A stretch of DNA of 64,000 nucleotides from the NCBI GenBank assembly GCA_907163375.1, contig CAJQUW010010463.1, positions 1 to 64,000 of the forward strand, read 5' to 3'. The translations under genes and the position numbers were made by a program. This document shows, piece after piece, positions 25,115-38,200 of the stretch (within the stretch, counting starts at the first letter, position 1; the number at the start of each line of letters is the position of its first letter). Origin of the DNA: Prostheceraeus crozeri (Eukaryota; Platyhelminthes; Polycladida; Euryleptidae). The notes beneath the pieces are model-generated. The model had not been told where the DNA came from. It saw only the letters and a list, made by a program, of their open reading frames with translations, and did not search any database.

Positions 25115-27330
25115 AATTGCATTTTTATGTTCATGACTATTTGTTGTTCTTTCATCGCTCGTTGGATTTCAATTTTGAAGACTTTAGGCATATTTTCTAT
25201 TCGTATAGTATAAAGAAGATCCCACTTTAAATTTCATTTTCATTCCGTGTAGTTAGGACTGAATAGACAAAGATTGGATTTTGAAAATATATAAACTAAT
25301 TAATGTATCAATATGGAAACATGGCTGCGATTATTTGACGATGTGCACTGTATATTATGCAGATTTCGCCGGAATCCCTTGCAGCAATCAAATGTAGCCA
25401 TACTATCATAGCTTCCGATTGCTAAGTAATGAAATCTTCCGCCGCTCTGCTCCGATCACTAAAAAAAATTCAAAATTGAACAGTAGGTATTCATTAAAAG
25501 AAAAGTACTGCTATAAATTCATTAATTAATTATTCAAATAATTCAAAGATGATAAGTACTGTTCTTCTATACAAACAATTGACTTTAACTAAACTAATAA
25601 ACTAATTATAAAGAGACTAATATTTAAAGTCATTGATGCAACCCTACGAATATCTTAAGAAAATGGCAACTAATAAGTCAATAGAAACATTATCACCCTT
25701 AATTCCACGACCGCACTCGTCTGACCTAAGATCGAGCCTAAGACAGCGGTGGAGACGAGCTCGCACCCTCTTCACTAGACGATCCGTAGCCTGGGAATAA
25801 AATCTTGGGATTTCGGAATTTGCAATGCCTGGGATCCGGAGATCCCGGGATTACATTCCCTACATGTTAGTAAGGATTTCAACATGGAGATATTTAAATA
25901 TTAAATAGAGAGATGTAATATATATATATATCTTTTTATAATGTAATGTAGGCTTGCTGATAATATAATAAAAATCACTCGTAATATTTCCCCATGCCCA
26001 GATGAAAATTAGAAGTACCACTCGTAATTTTTGCTACTTTCAGTTTCAAATATCCATGAGTATTTAAGACACACTAACAGACTACTGAATTTTGTCTAAT
26101 AATGGTAGTATAATGACCTAAAGTGGTTAATGAATAATGCTGTAATAATGCGCATGACATGATTACTGCTGAAATATAAAACAAGTCCTCAATCGAAATC
26201 TTGGAACAGTCTTGAGCACGTAATTCATCGAATGTTAGGAGTCATGTGCAAGTCGGATTCCGAAATGAAGTAGGTTCAACAATTGGATTGATGCAAGTCC
26301 ATGACGTGGTCATTTTCCTCAGAATGAAATAACAGCAATGCTTTTTTAGAATCTGGTAAGCTGCGATAATCAATCAGTATGCTTCGCCTTGCTTTTCGAA
26401 GTAGCTTGTTCGCATTGCAAAGCACCAATATCTGACATACAGCATAAGCCTATCACCGGTACGTCATGCTATCAGCAATGAATTCAGGCAAGTTCAAAAC
26501 ATTTCAGGTAAATACATATCTGTAGGCCAAGATAATAATCACATTTATCATTGATAAAATTGATATATGGGAAATAGTAGCGCTTACTAAGAAATATTGA
26601 GAAAGATAAATTCCTATGAGAATTCTAAAAGCGCGGTGATGAATATACAATTCATCCGGATTTCCTCAGTAACGCGCACCTGTCATTTATTTTGTCGACT
26701 ACAATACGGAGCGTCACACTATCAACAATGAACTCGTTCAGATCGTAGGCAACTCAAGCCGGTAGAATGTCTCATCGATTTTTTTCTGACGATCAATTTT
26801 CTGCAAGAGCGCATACAAAAAATTATAGTTGATAAAGAAATGCGAAGGCTTGTGCCAACTTGGATTGGGCAATTTCATGTACCGATGCTGCCTCAGAAAT
26901 AACGATCTTTTGATCTAGTTCTATTAGACATCGCATTTAAACCTTTGCATTAATTTGTTGGTAGTCGCGTTTGTTCTATCAATAATGAAACTGAATACTG
27001 CAATCATAAAAGGTAAAAAAGAAAAAATGCCGAATTTTATTGTGGGTAAAGTCAATGTAATACTGGAATGTTTGCGAGTCATTCAGAGAGTAGCTTGAAT
27101 GATATATTAGAACTTTCTGAAAAATGCAGTAAAAAACGACGGCTAATCATCTCATGCCATTCAAGAAGCACACTTGGTGAACAAATACCATTGATCGTCA
27201 TTTTTTTGGGTTACAATTTTATGCGCACGTCTGTTCATTGACACGAATAGTTGAGAAGCTTGTTTTTTTTACCTTCTGTCAAATCATGAAAAATTACCTC
27301 CCGTTCGACGCCGTCAAGTTCTATAAAGAA
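25115..27330. other. Intergenic, no gene seen
   Basis: Downstream of the 25114 stop no canonical AATAAA close by is evident; weaker ATATAAA words occur near 25285. A (TA)n run lies at 25917-25931 and a small palindromic GGGATCC...GGAGATCCC patch near 25825-25855. Weakly similar segments CTATCA(A/G)(C/T)AATGAA recur about every 250 bp (near 26468, 26718, 26975). Confidence 0.4.
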
Positions 27331-27426
27331 TCAGCGGTATTCATTATGAAACTGCTGGTGGACAATCGGTACACCGGTGCGCTGCTGGAAAGCAGTGGTG
27401 TACATATTCATGAGGGCATCCGATAA
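27238..27426 (+). pseudogene. Possible KH-domain-like fragment
   Basis: The end of this frame reads FIMKLLVDNRYTGALLESSGVHIHEGI. This follows the KH pattern (KLLV....GALIG..G..I..I), but the central GxxG loop is replaced by ESSG, so RNA binding as in a KH domain would be lost. The segment has C/G-rich codons unlike the flanks. No splice sites or other KH residues surround it. It may be a fragment of a processed copy or a chance match. Confidence 0.22.
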
Positions 27427-27794
27427 TTCTCAAAATGCTATCTGTTGATTATGATGATGAAATGTAGTGAGTATGAACTATGACTCACAATTTATTACGG
27501 ACAAGAAATATATCTGAATTTATTTTCCTTTCATTGAACTGGAGGATCTAACAGAATGCAATGACTACTGACCGGCATAGTAATGAATGTCACACAGATC
27601 AGTACCATATGACCTTCACTATTTTGCTGCCTGAGGTCAGTCATTCACGGCTATTTCGTACTTGATTTAATTTTTCATTGTGCAGTTATGATTTCGTTGA
27701 GGTCTTTTGATTGAGGGCCTAACATAAAGCACCGATTACCCGCCCATTGTTAGATTCTATAGCGTCAAACTTCGTGATACGCGCACGATTTCAA

Positions 27795-27800
27795 TGACGT
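27795..27800 (+). promoter_or_regulatory. CRE-like TGACGT in the upstream region of the Ly6 gene
   Basis: TGACGTAT lies 134 bp before the start codon of the Ly6-type gene, in a locally G+C-richer 150-bp stretch. It could be a CREB/ATF site. No TATA box is placed with confidence and the transcription start is unknown. Confidence 0.25.
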
Positions 27801-27933
27801 ATGAGGGTTGATTGTGAAAGCGCACACACCACACACATGTTTGGAAGGACTACAGCCGCGCGCAGTGTAATCATCGTTGCAACACCGTTTTCACAATTTC
27901 ACGGTAACCTCCACAATAGCACGTCACGTCGCC

Positions 27934-27985
27934 ATGAATCGAGTTGTCTACTGTCTTGCTCTACTTTTCTGCGTTATTGCTACAA
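27934..27985 (+). CDS. Ly6/uPAR-type three-finger protein, exon 1 (signal peptide)
   Basis: The start ATG has a good context (TCGCCATGA). The exon encodes MNRVVYCLALLFCVIAT, a typical secretory signal: short basic n-region, hydrophobic core, small residues before the cut. It ends in phase 1 at ACAA|GTGAGT. Spliced to 41702, it reads on as TQA followed by LKCHVC, placing cleavage after TQA (residue 20). The three-exon layout (signal exon, then two phase-1-bounded domain exons) is the known Ly6-family structure. The transcript therefore starts near here with a 13.7 kb first intron. A different frame is open across the same bases and is a shadow. Confidence 0.85.
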
Positions 27986-28573
27986 GTGAGTAAAAAGTTT
28001 AGTAATTCTTTCTATAACGGAAAGGGGAATTTTCGGACTTCGTGACTGCAGTCCGCATACATCCGCTTGTATACAAATGGAGAATTTATGAAAATTCATC
28101 CATATCATACTCATGCATATGCCTACATAATTTCACAGGATGACTATATCTATGGATTCCAAATGTAGCCTAGTCAAGTAGATGAGTTGTTATGCAACAA
28201 GAGGATTTTCACCAAATACATAGTCTTAGATGTGAATCTTGATTAAGTAATTGATTGGAATGAGAAGGCATATCTCAGAGAGTGCGAGTGATATAGATAG
28301 CTTCTTATTCGTTATGTATGCCAGAAGATGGTTGAATGAGGATAAAATTGATAAAATGATGTTGTTTGCAGATATTTGGAGACTTGCCAAAACTGTTAGC
28401 TTCATAGGCAAATTCACACGAACATTACAGGTAATGACCTAAACACATTGCATGTCAAAAATTATGGCTATAGACATAGACCTTTCCATTTAATTCTAGA
28501 AAGCGTAGAAAATTTCATTTTTATGAAAAGCTTCAATGTGCGTCTCATTGGATTAGCATGCGTTTTCTTTACT

Positions 28574-28725
28574 TGTGTCTGACAAGCAGAGGAACCATGT
28601 AGAACTCGGCAGACGCTCAGATTCGTAGTAACCACATGGTGCACAAACTGCACACTGTACATCATTCCGTGAAAGTCTCATTTACGGCCTCGTTCCCTGC
28701 AGAAACTCATTCTGGCTGCCGACCT
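28574..28725 (+). repeat. Unnamed interspersed repeat, copy A
   Basis: Shares GTCTGACAA, AGAACTCGGCAGACG, CAGATTCGT, GTACATCATT and CCTCGTTCCCTGC..AAACTCA.TCTGGCTGCC with 52101-52285, and its 3' half with 11233-11296. It is not coding and has no clear terminal inverted repeats. It lies about 590 bp after exon 1. Confidence 0.7.
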
Positions 28726-31664
28726 AATAGACGCAAAATATACTGTATGATTACAATGTATAATCAGATACTTGACATGACTACAACTCAGATGAGATAC
28801 AAAAATGAGGCATCATGATAAGTACAAGATATCTGTTGAAGCATGAATGGCTACCTCTGATAAATGGCAATATCTATAAAAAATCGCATTGGTTAGATAA
28901 CTTCCTATTTTTCAATACTCTCATATTGTCAACATGGTGCCTACATCTTAGTGTTCGGCATGTCAAACCAACAAAGCAGTTGTGTAGTCTCCAAATTATG
29001 CTAATTCATTTATTTTGCTTCGCTCATTGCAGATTATCCGCCTCTTTTGCTCCAATATCCAACATTTTGATAATCGATCAACACATTTTGTTGATGTTTC
29101 ATAACCGTTGACAAAACACTGAAAATCAACTGTTTGGCAGACAGCAGATCACGCTCTGTATCATCACGAGGCGCCGGCAATGATTCTTATGTCAATATCT
29201 CCTTACGTTTCTATAACGCGGGCAGGGCTGTGTCGTGACATCTTGATCCGCATCCAACTCTGGTAGGGAGCACCCTAATGCATTGCTTAACCTTGATCAG
29301 CTCATTTCTAGAAAAAGTTCTAAATTGCAGAGCCTGATCCTTACCAATTTCAGCTCCAAAAGTATACTCCATGGCGTATTAATGCCTGGGCCTGAGTCTG
29401 AGGACGACGCAGTAGTTGCACAGTCATACATTGTTGGTCAAAGCTTTCTGTTAGAATGCCATCTCACTCACTTGCTACCCTGATGTACAGGTTCATACTG
29501 TAGTGTTTGTGTTCAGACCACCAAACTCTTTGAAGTGTAAACTTTCCACTCGGCAGATTTCAAGTCAAAGAACGTTGTATTGTATATGCTTGTCTAATTA
29601 TTTACACAGGAACATAAACATTCTGAGATCGTCAATGGGTTTGACTTACATCCAAGATGTCTGAAAATTTCTAATTTGGATATGTCCGATCGACGGACAG
29701 GTGTCACTACAACTTCATGCATGATTTTTGGCTGTGATTAGAGATGCCAATATACCCGATATACCACGATCATTGCTTGCTTAGACTGCATTTCAAGCAG
29801 AACAGCATTGCAAACCAAATTCTGCTCAACCACTATAGAACGCATTATTTACTAAGTTAGAGGTATTCAAATTGCGATGAACCATGGTAATGAAATTAGC
29901 CTATTCTTTGATTGACCAAAGTCAATCCCATACACTTCAACTGAAAGCTAACGGGGGCCTGTAGTATCTAATGAGGATTTCGCACTTAATGATGAAATTT
30001 CGATGCTTTAAATGTCCTGAAACAGTTTTCGACCATGTATTTAGAAATCTTCAACAGAAAGTTTTCAGAATAGAAGTTCCATAATTGTGTCAAGTTGAAA
30101 AAGAAATAAAGCCTTCTTAATTTCCATCAAAAAATTTTGATCATTTTATTCACTTTATTCAGCTGCGCTTTAGCGAATAATTACTTTATTTCTTTTCAGT
30201 GACAGTCAGAGGCTATTTGATATTTCGGATGGCCAAGTGTATATAAAATCACATTGCAAATGTCGTGAGCTATATGGTAAATACTGTCATTGCGCAAGCT
30301 TGGCATTGAAATATCGGCATTTCTAAAGCTGTTAGTATTCACATCCTTACAATGTACATTTCATCTTCATCTTGAAGTAATTATTGCTTTCACCCAATAG
30401 CTACCTTGATTTATAGGTTAATGATACATAACTGTGAAGAATATTAATAATGCCCATAAAAATCAATACCTCGCATATGCAATTTAAATCGAAATCTGGC
30501 AATAATGGTTGCTAATCGCATCGACAAATAAAGAATTTAAATGCAAAGCGTGACAAGTGCCAAGAATTTAAGAACCTCAGATGGATAGAAATGGACAAAA
30601 TGGATAGAATAGAGGTAGACTGATACTCTAGGTAAGTCGGAAGCATTTTAGCGCGATTTGTTTTTAGCTTATAAGCGCGATTTTGCGGTGCCACTTATAC
30701 AACATTGCTTTTGAATTTCTTTGAATTTGAATACCTTTTGTGTTGGAAGGTTTGAGTGCTGATTATAATCAAATTCGAATTTGAAATCAATCAGTTGCCA
30801 ATACTCGTGATTGTGAATCAGTATTCAATTATCATATCAGCTATCAAGCAAAGAATCGCTCAAAATTCTATCACGACCGCCTTGCTGGTACATTGGCCGC
30901 CAAAACCCCGGCTACAGATAATGTGTGATGGTCTGGAGCTGTGAATATCAATTTCGAGCACAGATTGAGCCATTTATGTGAAACTTCTACTTTTTGAAAA
31001 TATATTTTGTTAACATGAATCAGTATGCGAACCATTACTCATGCAAATACATGGGCCCACATTACTATAATGCCGCAATGCTGAACAGTGAACAATTTTG
31101 CTTACTTATGACTGCGAACAGATTTTTCACAAGTTGCATTAAGAATAAGTTGCTGTAAAGATCCTATTGTGCATTAAGAAAAATGCTTTGGCAATCGTTG
31201 TTAGTGACTGAAAGGCCTCGCCTCAACAAGTACTCGACTGCTTCTATCGAGAAATCTTTGGCCTGCCCTAATCTTGTAAAGTAGCAGTTACATTTTTGTC
31301 CTTGACTTTTGTTCCAGCAGTGACAGCAGGTATAAATTGCAAGGTTCATATTGTACCCACTATTTTTACCTCTTCTAACCAGTCATAAAGCTTTCGTTGT
31401 GTCAATGTATGAACTAATTTTCAGCAGATGAGTAAGCTCTTAGTTATATTCTCATTCTCATGGCCATTTCAGCCATGTTTTGAGATAAGAGACTACACGA
31501 TGTGCTAATTGAGAATTTTTATGTGCATCTATCAGATTACTTATGGGATCCGCATTAACTTCCGATGGCAAATAGATACATAGAGTGATTCATAACTATC
31601 ATTCAATCTCTGTTGAAAACTAAGCTGATGAACATATAAACAAAACGCTCACTAACTTTATCCA

Positions 31665-32275
31665 ACACCAATATTGAAGAAGCTTCCAATACCAAAATTC
31701 TTGGGGTTGTCATTGACAATAAAGTGCATTGGAGTGATCATGTTGACTATGTTTTGGCAAAAGTTCGAAAACGAATATATATACTTCATACAGTTTGAAG
31801 CAGGTGAATGCCCCTGAAAATGTCCTTTGGATGGTATAGGCTACTGCTCGATGTTCAGGTCTGTAATGAGCTATTCATACCCAGCATGGTGTAATATCAG
31901 CAAATCCCGCTACAAATTATTGTTAAACTACGAACATCGTATTTGTGAATTGTTTGGTGCTACCTGTAAGGTTAATTTTTTGACTTTTGTCTATCGGTGT
32001 GTCAACGTCTTGCAGAGAAAGCTCGTGATTCTGCTCATCCTCTCCATTCTATGTATGACTTTGCTTCCACAAGGTCTTCTGCAAGACATGACTATTCTCA
32101 TAGAAAGCTGAAAACCAAGCGTTTTAAGGACTCATCTATTAAGTTTGCTTGACGTTTATTGGAATTTTGTTTTAATACTGTCCGTTTATTATTCTATTGT
32201 CTTGATCGTATTACCATTTCCAACTGATCATTCGAGGTGCAAATAAAGCAATGATTATTGTTATCATTATTATTG
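31665..32275 (+). mobile_element. LINE fragment (CR1/Rex/Jockey-like RT C-terminus)
   Basis: Successive frames read ILGVVIDNKVHWSDHVDYV, then AKVRKRIYILHT, and further on MFRSVMSYSYPAWCNISKS and YKLLLNYEHRICELF. This is the order found after the catalytic YxDD of many CR1/Rex/Jockey-group reverse transcriptases (LGV.lD..L.W..H, ...fRS.l.Y..p.W). The frames change between segments, so at least two frameshifts separate them. Most of the RT and the endonuclease are missing. The region ends in an AATAAAGC and ATTATTATTG tail, a plausible LINE 3' end. Confidence 0.75.
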
Positions 32276-32806
32276 TAAAAAATGGATCACTTTCCTTTTT
32301 GGCTTAATTTGATGTATTTTGTTACTTAGATTGTGCAAACAGCATCAGTGGGAAGGTGTTTTTATCATGATTTTGTTGATGCGCTCAATAAACTACGCAA
32401 ATGAATACTTGAATAGATTGTCTTGAATATTGATGAATGAAGAATCCCAGCCATTTCTGTCAAAGGCAGACCCGGATCAGCATTTACAAGCCGCGTGATT
32501 AGCCGATCTCTACGTTTAGGTTGTCTTTCTTGTACGACCAGAACCGTCAATTAAAACAGAGCTGGAATTCATAGTTAGTTTAATGACACCACAGATGTAA
32601 ATTTGTATGCGTTAGCCTATCTAGTTTTTGTTGGCAGCTCTTAAAAAAGTTCTTATTTAACTAAAGCAACCACTTATCATGAGTATTGATTCTTTCTCGT
32701 TCATAGCAGTTGCAACTCAGCTGATCAGGACATTCCGTTAATTGGCAATAGTTGGGATGTCTATGAATGCTATGATATAATATTATTCATAGACATCCCT
32801 GGCAAT

Positions 32807-32910
32807 CATAGAAATTAACAATACCATATAAAGTCCTTGAATGGAAATTGCATGAAAATTATGGCACACGCCGGGGGAACTTAGTTGGGGCAAAAAGCAA
32901 ATTGTGCGAA
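32807..32910 (-). mobile_element. hAT-type MITE, copy 3 (partial, opposite orientation)
   Basis: CATAGAAAT followed by TGAATGGAAATTG and CGGGGGAACTTAGTTGGGG is the reverse complement of the right half of the copies at 5832 and 55002. The other end is not found at the expected distance, so the element is truncated or replaced. No target duplication can be scored. Confidence 0.7.
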
Positions 32911-35416
32911 CTGGTTTTCTTGTTTTGTGGTTGGCATTTATATTTATCAAGTCAATTTGTGATCTGGATTTTTACCCCTAGTCCAAAGATCATGTACAGA
33001 AAAGCAATAATGAATTTACAAAATGCTGCAGCGACAGGATGACAAAGAAGGAAATCCTGTAAAATGTTCTGTACGTTCATCATTTTGAAATATCGTTCCT
33101 ATAATCAATCAAGAGTATCATCAGACACATACGCAAGTTGTAATGTCGATTTACAGAGCATGCATTGCTCCAGCTTGAAATCGGAGGCCAAGAAGTCTCA
33201 GAGTATTCATTTTACTTAAAAGGGTTCCCCTGTTCAATATATTTGAACAGTTATCAATACTTTTGCATGCTTTCGAATATGAGCTTCCAAAATATCATCA
33301 CACTATATCATATAAGTCATTTAGTGATAAATTGAAAAGTTCCAGCGACATTTCATTTATCTGAGAAATGACTGTCGGTAAAGAAGCTTTCAATGTGTTT
33401 ATTCCAGAAAGCGCTAGGTTTCTTAACCACTCGAAGGAGAAATTATCCCATAAATAGAATTTTTATCTTTGAATTCTTGAGTCTTACAACCAGTATACCG
33501 ACCACATTCGATTATGACTCTGAACCAATTTTTGATTCGCATTCCAGTATTGAAAAATTCGAAAATAGTTGTCAATGACTGCTACAAATAGACACAGCAC
33601 ATTAATCCATGGAATAGTAGGCTATTTCACATGAAACAATACTGCCATCTCACTTAAAGTTCTTCATGAAAATCCTGCAATTTGCTTTCAACAACTTCCA
33701 CAACCAACTTGGCAAATAGTTTGACTATGATGCAATATTTTAGATCGAAGCAGATCTAGAAACCATAGATTTTTCCATGTGCTATCATTGCATATACGCA
33801 AGATATCAAACTTTCAATCTAGTATACTATTATCCAATTCTATGCTGACAATAGAGTGCGTCAGGATCCCTTCTGCGGAGAAGTCTAAGTTATGATGTCA
33901 GCTATCCAATCAATTAATGACAAAGTTCACAGTGATGAAGTGATGACCATTAACAATTTCGACAACAAAATTATTGATAAACAGCAAACAGCGATTACTA
34001 CTGGGATGGCTGAATCCCGCTATATTGCGACGAACATGCCAAAACTAAACAGACGACATGAGCTGAACAGAGTGAGTTGCTTTCACTGACAAATTTGTAT
34101 CATATAGACCCACTTACGCAGCAACAGTTTGTAACCCTTGACACTCGTCGGGTGAATCTATTTTACGATATACATAGATGTCACAAAATTGGAAGAGATT
34201 TTTCTTTTGGATTCATCATAAATAACATGAACGCCTTTGCTTGAAAACAGTCGGAATCTATCCATAAAATATCATTTACCTCCTCAAGAGAGTAGTACAA
34301 GCATTGATATCTACTCGCACTTCACATTCGTGGATTCTCACCGTCCACAGCTACTCAAATCAGTGTTTGATGACACCTTCAAAACCTCTTAACGTTCTCA
34401 AAATGTGTAATTTCGATTTTAGATGTTGCCTAAAAATTACCAGTATTAATTTATGAATGCAGAAAGATTCGCAATTTAATAAATACAAAATAGTTGAGTG
34501 ATATTATTCATAATCCATCTTGCTTGCTCGTTTGACGAAATTCAAGACATTGCTTGTATAAAATTCTAAGCAGACAGAAAGAAATTTCATACTTCTAACC
34601 GACTTTCAGTTCTCTGTGAACTACATCAATCCAAGGTTTCCAGGTCAGTATAGTCGATACGATAGCAAGCTTTGCGTCGCAATATTCATTTCTTTAATAC
34701 TCGTAGTTACAACAGCATTATATTGTAAAATTTAGAATCTGACAACAAGAAAGGAACAAGTAATTTGCGACTGCTTTATATTCCAGCCTGCCGTATATAG
34801 GCCGAATCTCGATTATTTTATGAAATTCTCACTGCGAATAGGTGGCTGACATTGCATAAATATATTCCATGGTGATGGATTACTGTGTGAGCTCAAATCT
34901 TTGTGAGTATTCGTACAAATTTTGAGATGATCACGAGCTTTCTTTGCTCTTTCAGTAGGTTTCATTACCTATAATCGTTTAAAAATCATTGTAGAAGTTT
35001 CAATCAATTATGTGCAATTTTTAAATGTGAACATTCAAATTATCGGTCCAGTAAATACAGTTTCACAAATAAGCATGTATTTCTTTAATATGGATCAATT
35101 AATCATGAACTGACAATTGATTTTAACCCTTGTACTACGAAAGCTGACATTGTTTTGCCACCCATATATTCATTATTTCCACATTCTGTTCAGACTTGAC
35201 CTGCATGCTTGAAGCTTTTTATGTTTAAGTCTTTTCCTATCTTATTGATTTGACAAAGTTTTGTCCACTCTGGCTTTGTATTTACCTCTGGACAAAGGAG
35301 ATGGCAACTTTTTGTCATCTTTCGTTAATAATAATGGGTATTTTTTCCAATCTCTAATTTTACACATGCTGCCACATTATTACCCTTAGTAAGCATGAGC
35401 TGTTTATTGTACTTAA

Positions 35417-35495
35417 ACACACACCCACACACATACGCACACGCGCGTGCACAAGCGCACCCCCCGTGTGTACATCCGTGCACACGCATGTCTAT
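35417..35495. repeat. CA/CG-rich microsatellite-like tract
   Basis: Interrupted CACA/CGCACA repeats with CGCGCGTGCAC and a C run, ending GCACACGCATGTCTATC. Such alternating purine-pyrimidine sequence is Z-DNA prone. Confidence 0.85.
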
Positions 35496-36255
35496 CGACT
35501 TTTATGTACATTCATTACGATCATCGGCCGACAGCATCAATGACTCTAGCTTATGGAAGTAACTTCATACATCGTACTACTGAATGAAGACATTGGATAA
35601 TTTTCACATATTGAAAGGAGTTACCATAGATAGTTCAACCACTGATGATAGATATTTCAGGATTCAAATTTCACTCAAGCCTGCCGTAATTTTATATCTT
35701 ATTTTTCTTTGAACGATATAATGAAAGCAGTTAGTATGAGAGATCGTTTGCTCAGCACAAAGCAGTTTTCGACATTGTGCGGTCAGTCATAGAGAGCGAC
35801 ATACCCTTCTACAATATTCGATGTCATGTGTTTGAGACACTAGATTTGGTGAAGATGTGTTCACAAGTTCACAGCAATGCACTCGCAGACTGACTTTGTT
35901 TCAATGTTCGTTCAATATTGTTTTATGTTTGATACAAATTTCATACTAATTTTATGCTTTAAATACATAAAATTATGAACTAAACCCTTTTACCCATTTG
36001 ATGACGGGTGGCAAAAATGACATCATTCGTAAGCAATTAGGTGCAAATACCCTTTCGGAGTACAAGGATTAATTATCCATTGCATATCAAAAGAATGGTC
36101 TGAAATTTGACGAAAAAGCTGCCAGATGTAAAATTTTATTCGTGCATCTATCTCTACAGTAAAACGTCCTTCTCAGGTGGGATTTTGCGGAAAAGATTAA
36201 AATTCGAATTTCTGTGACACTATGACATGAAGATAATTGTTTTGTAGATGTCATG

Positions 36256-36607
36256 TATAAGATTTCAAAATGGTCTTGAAACAAAGTCTTGATAAAATTC
36301 TTCATGGGAAATTCACAAAATAAGGTCTCAATAGCAGAAATGACTTCAGCAACATCTAAAACCTACGTATCTGTTAAATTTTAGTCGAAAGCTTAATAGC
36401 TTGATAATTTGAAAGCGGTGCTGTAATTAGGACTACTTCCATGAGCCGTGAGAGACTATCGACTTTCTGGCTAAAATTTAACATATACCTATGTTCTAGA
36501 TGTTGCTGAAGTCATTTCTGTTATTGAAACTTTGTCTTGTGGCTTTCCCATGGACAGTATTATCAGGACCATTGTGGAGACCATTTTACACCAATACTAG
36601 ACTTATA
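36256..36607. repeat. Foldback element / long hairpin (about 140-bp arms)
   Basis: AGAAATGACTTCAGCAACAT in the left arm and ATGTTGCTGAAGTCATTTCT in the right arm are exact reverse complements. Pairing extends outward through CATGGGAAA / TTTCCCATG and AAAATGGTCT / AGACCATTTT, and inward through GTTAAATTTTAG / CTAAAATTTAAC. A spacer of about 70 bases separates the arms. There is no coding capacity. It lies in intron 1 of the Ly6-type gene. Confidence 0.9.
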
Positions 36608-36624
36608 AAATTACGAAATCAGTC

Positions 36625-36690
36625 ACTTATTATATATATATTTATAATAAAAAATTAATAATATTTATATATTAATTATTAATTGATATT
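36625..36690. repeat. AT-only low-complexity tract
   Basis: TATATA/TAATAA/ATTAATTA words immediately after the foldback element. Confidence 0.8.
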
Positions 36691-36754
36691 GAGTACACAC
36701 TCTTCACTGCTATCTATATGTAGTTATTGTTGATATTCTATCATAGATTCTCGG

Positions 36755-37160
36755 AGTCATAAATTGATGTTATCTTGATGTGTGTCTAAAACACTGACAT
36801 ATTCGACGACGATTGGGACCTGCAATTTATCTGACTGCGTCATCCAATCGAAACCAGGCGAAGTTGTACATATTGTTCTTCTGAGAGAAGTAACCACTAA
36901 TTTGATTTGAAAAAACTTTTCCAATTCTCTTAAATGATCTTGTGAAACGTCGAACAATTCGTCTTTCGAGTTTAGAGCATCCGTTTTAATTTTATCTGAC
37001 ATTGATAGTATCTTTACAATTCTCATATGTTTGTTGAACAAGAATGGATGAGAATTTGTAAAGAAAATATCAATGTCAGAAATTTAGATAAAGATAACAT
37101 CAATCTCAGACGGAGCGTGCTCAATTTCATTCACTAATTTTATGATCTCATGCATGACAT
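36755..37160 (-). mobile_element. Possible Polinton-type DNA polymerase N-terminal fossil
   Basis: On the minus strand the text is clearly protein-like over about 130 residues, with DELFDVSQDHLRELEKFFQI and later EYVSVLDTHQDNINL. The VS..HL.ELEKFF.I....... pattern, followed by a YVS....H..NL segment, is reminiscent of the region before the exonuclease domain in protein-primed B-family polymerases of Polinton-like elements. This is a weak recognition from memory. The copy is broken and only a fragment; no ends, capsid or integrase parts are visible. An unrelated host pseudogene is an alternative. Confidence 0.22.
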
Positions 37161-38200
37161 CCACAGCTTGCTATCTTCATCTCATAATACTACAGACATT
37201 CTAATTTTTGTGTATGTCATCTAATTGAACGTTTCTGCAAACTTTCTCGCTTGAGGAGGTCGTTTTACCATGAGAATTTACGCATCAATAAAATTTGACA
37301 TCTTATAGCAGCTTGACTTGAACTTTTTATAGTAAACTTATGAACCTATGTTATTTCATCGTTAGTATGTGATTCTCAGCATGTGTATACCTTTGAAGAA
37401 CACAGGCCTTTCATAGAAAGAACTAACAATAATTCGATAGACGAAATATATGAATGCAGAAGATAAAGCAAATTTCTTGATTTTTTCAAATTGAAAATAC
37501 AATATGTTGTTTATGAAATCCATGATTCCACAAAATACGAAACTGCGTCAGTCATTCTAATGTTATACAGTGACAATCGCAAGTGACATTAATACAAAAT
37601 CTGAGATGATATTGAAATAGTATCATGTATCAATCGGAAATCATTTTTTCATTTTGAAATTAAAAAAGTTAACTCAAATAAATCTGATTGAAAGTGAGAA
37701 TAAAAAGAAATAGTCCACCGGCTTACAAACTTGCATCACGTTGTATGGTTGGAATATTTTTAAAGTTTTTAGAGTATGATTTCATTACTCAATGGGACAT
37801 TCGAAATTTTCCATTATGTCACAGTGCAGGATCGCAAGATTTTTAATATTTTTGAATAAAACAGAATTCCGAGATCTATAGTATGTGGGATGGTTAATCC
37901 ATTTCATATTTTTCAAAATTTCAAACCATTTAAAGACTAAGATGGGTTTCTTTCGGCTATTTACAGCAATTATTTGATTGAAGACAAAACTCACATAAAT
38001 GTTCGCGACTATACAGTATGTATGTGTGCATTAATTAATGTTGCTTGATCTCAGAATTGTCAAGGGTCACATCTTCTAAAAGACAGTGATCAAACTTTTC
38101 GCCACCAGACCTGGATGTTGGTAGCCCTGCTTCTAGTGATAAGACTGGCGAAGGAAAATAGATAATTTGGTACAGGTAATTCTTCATCAGTTGGCCAGCG

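Noticed and set aside
26460-27000. Tandem repeat with about 250-bp period
   Set aside because: Only short CTATCAACAATGAA-like words recur; intervening sequence does not align convincingly by eye.
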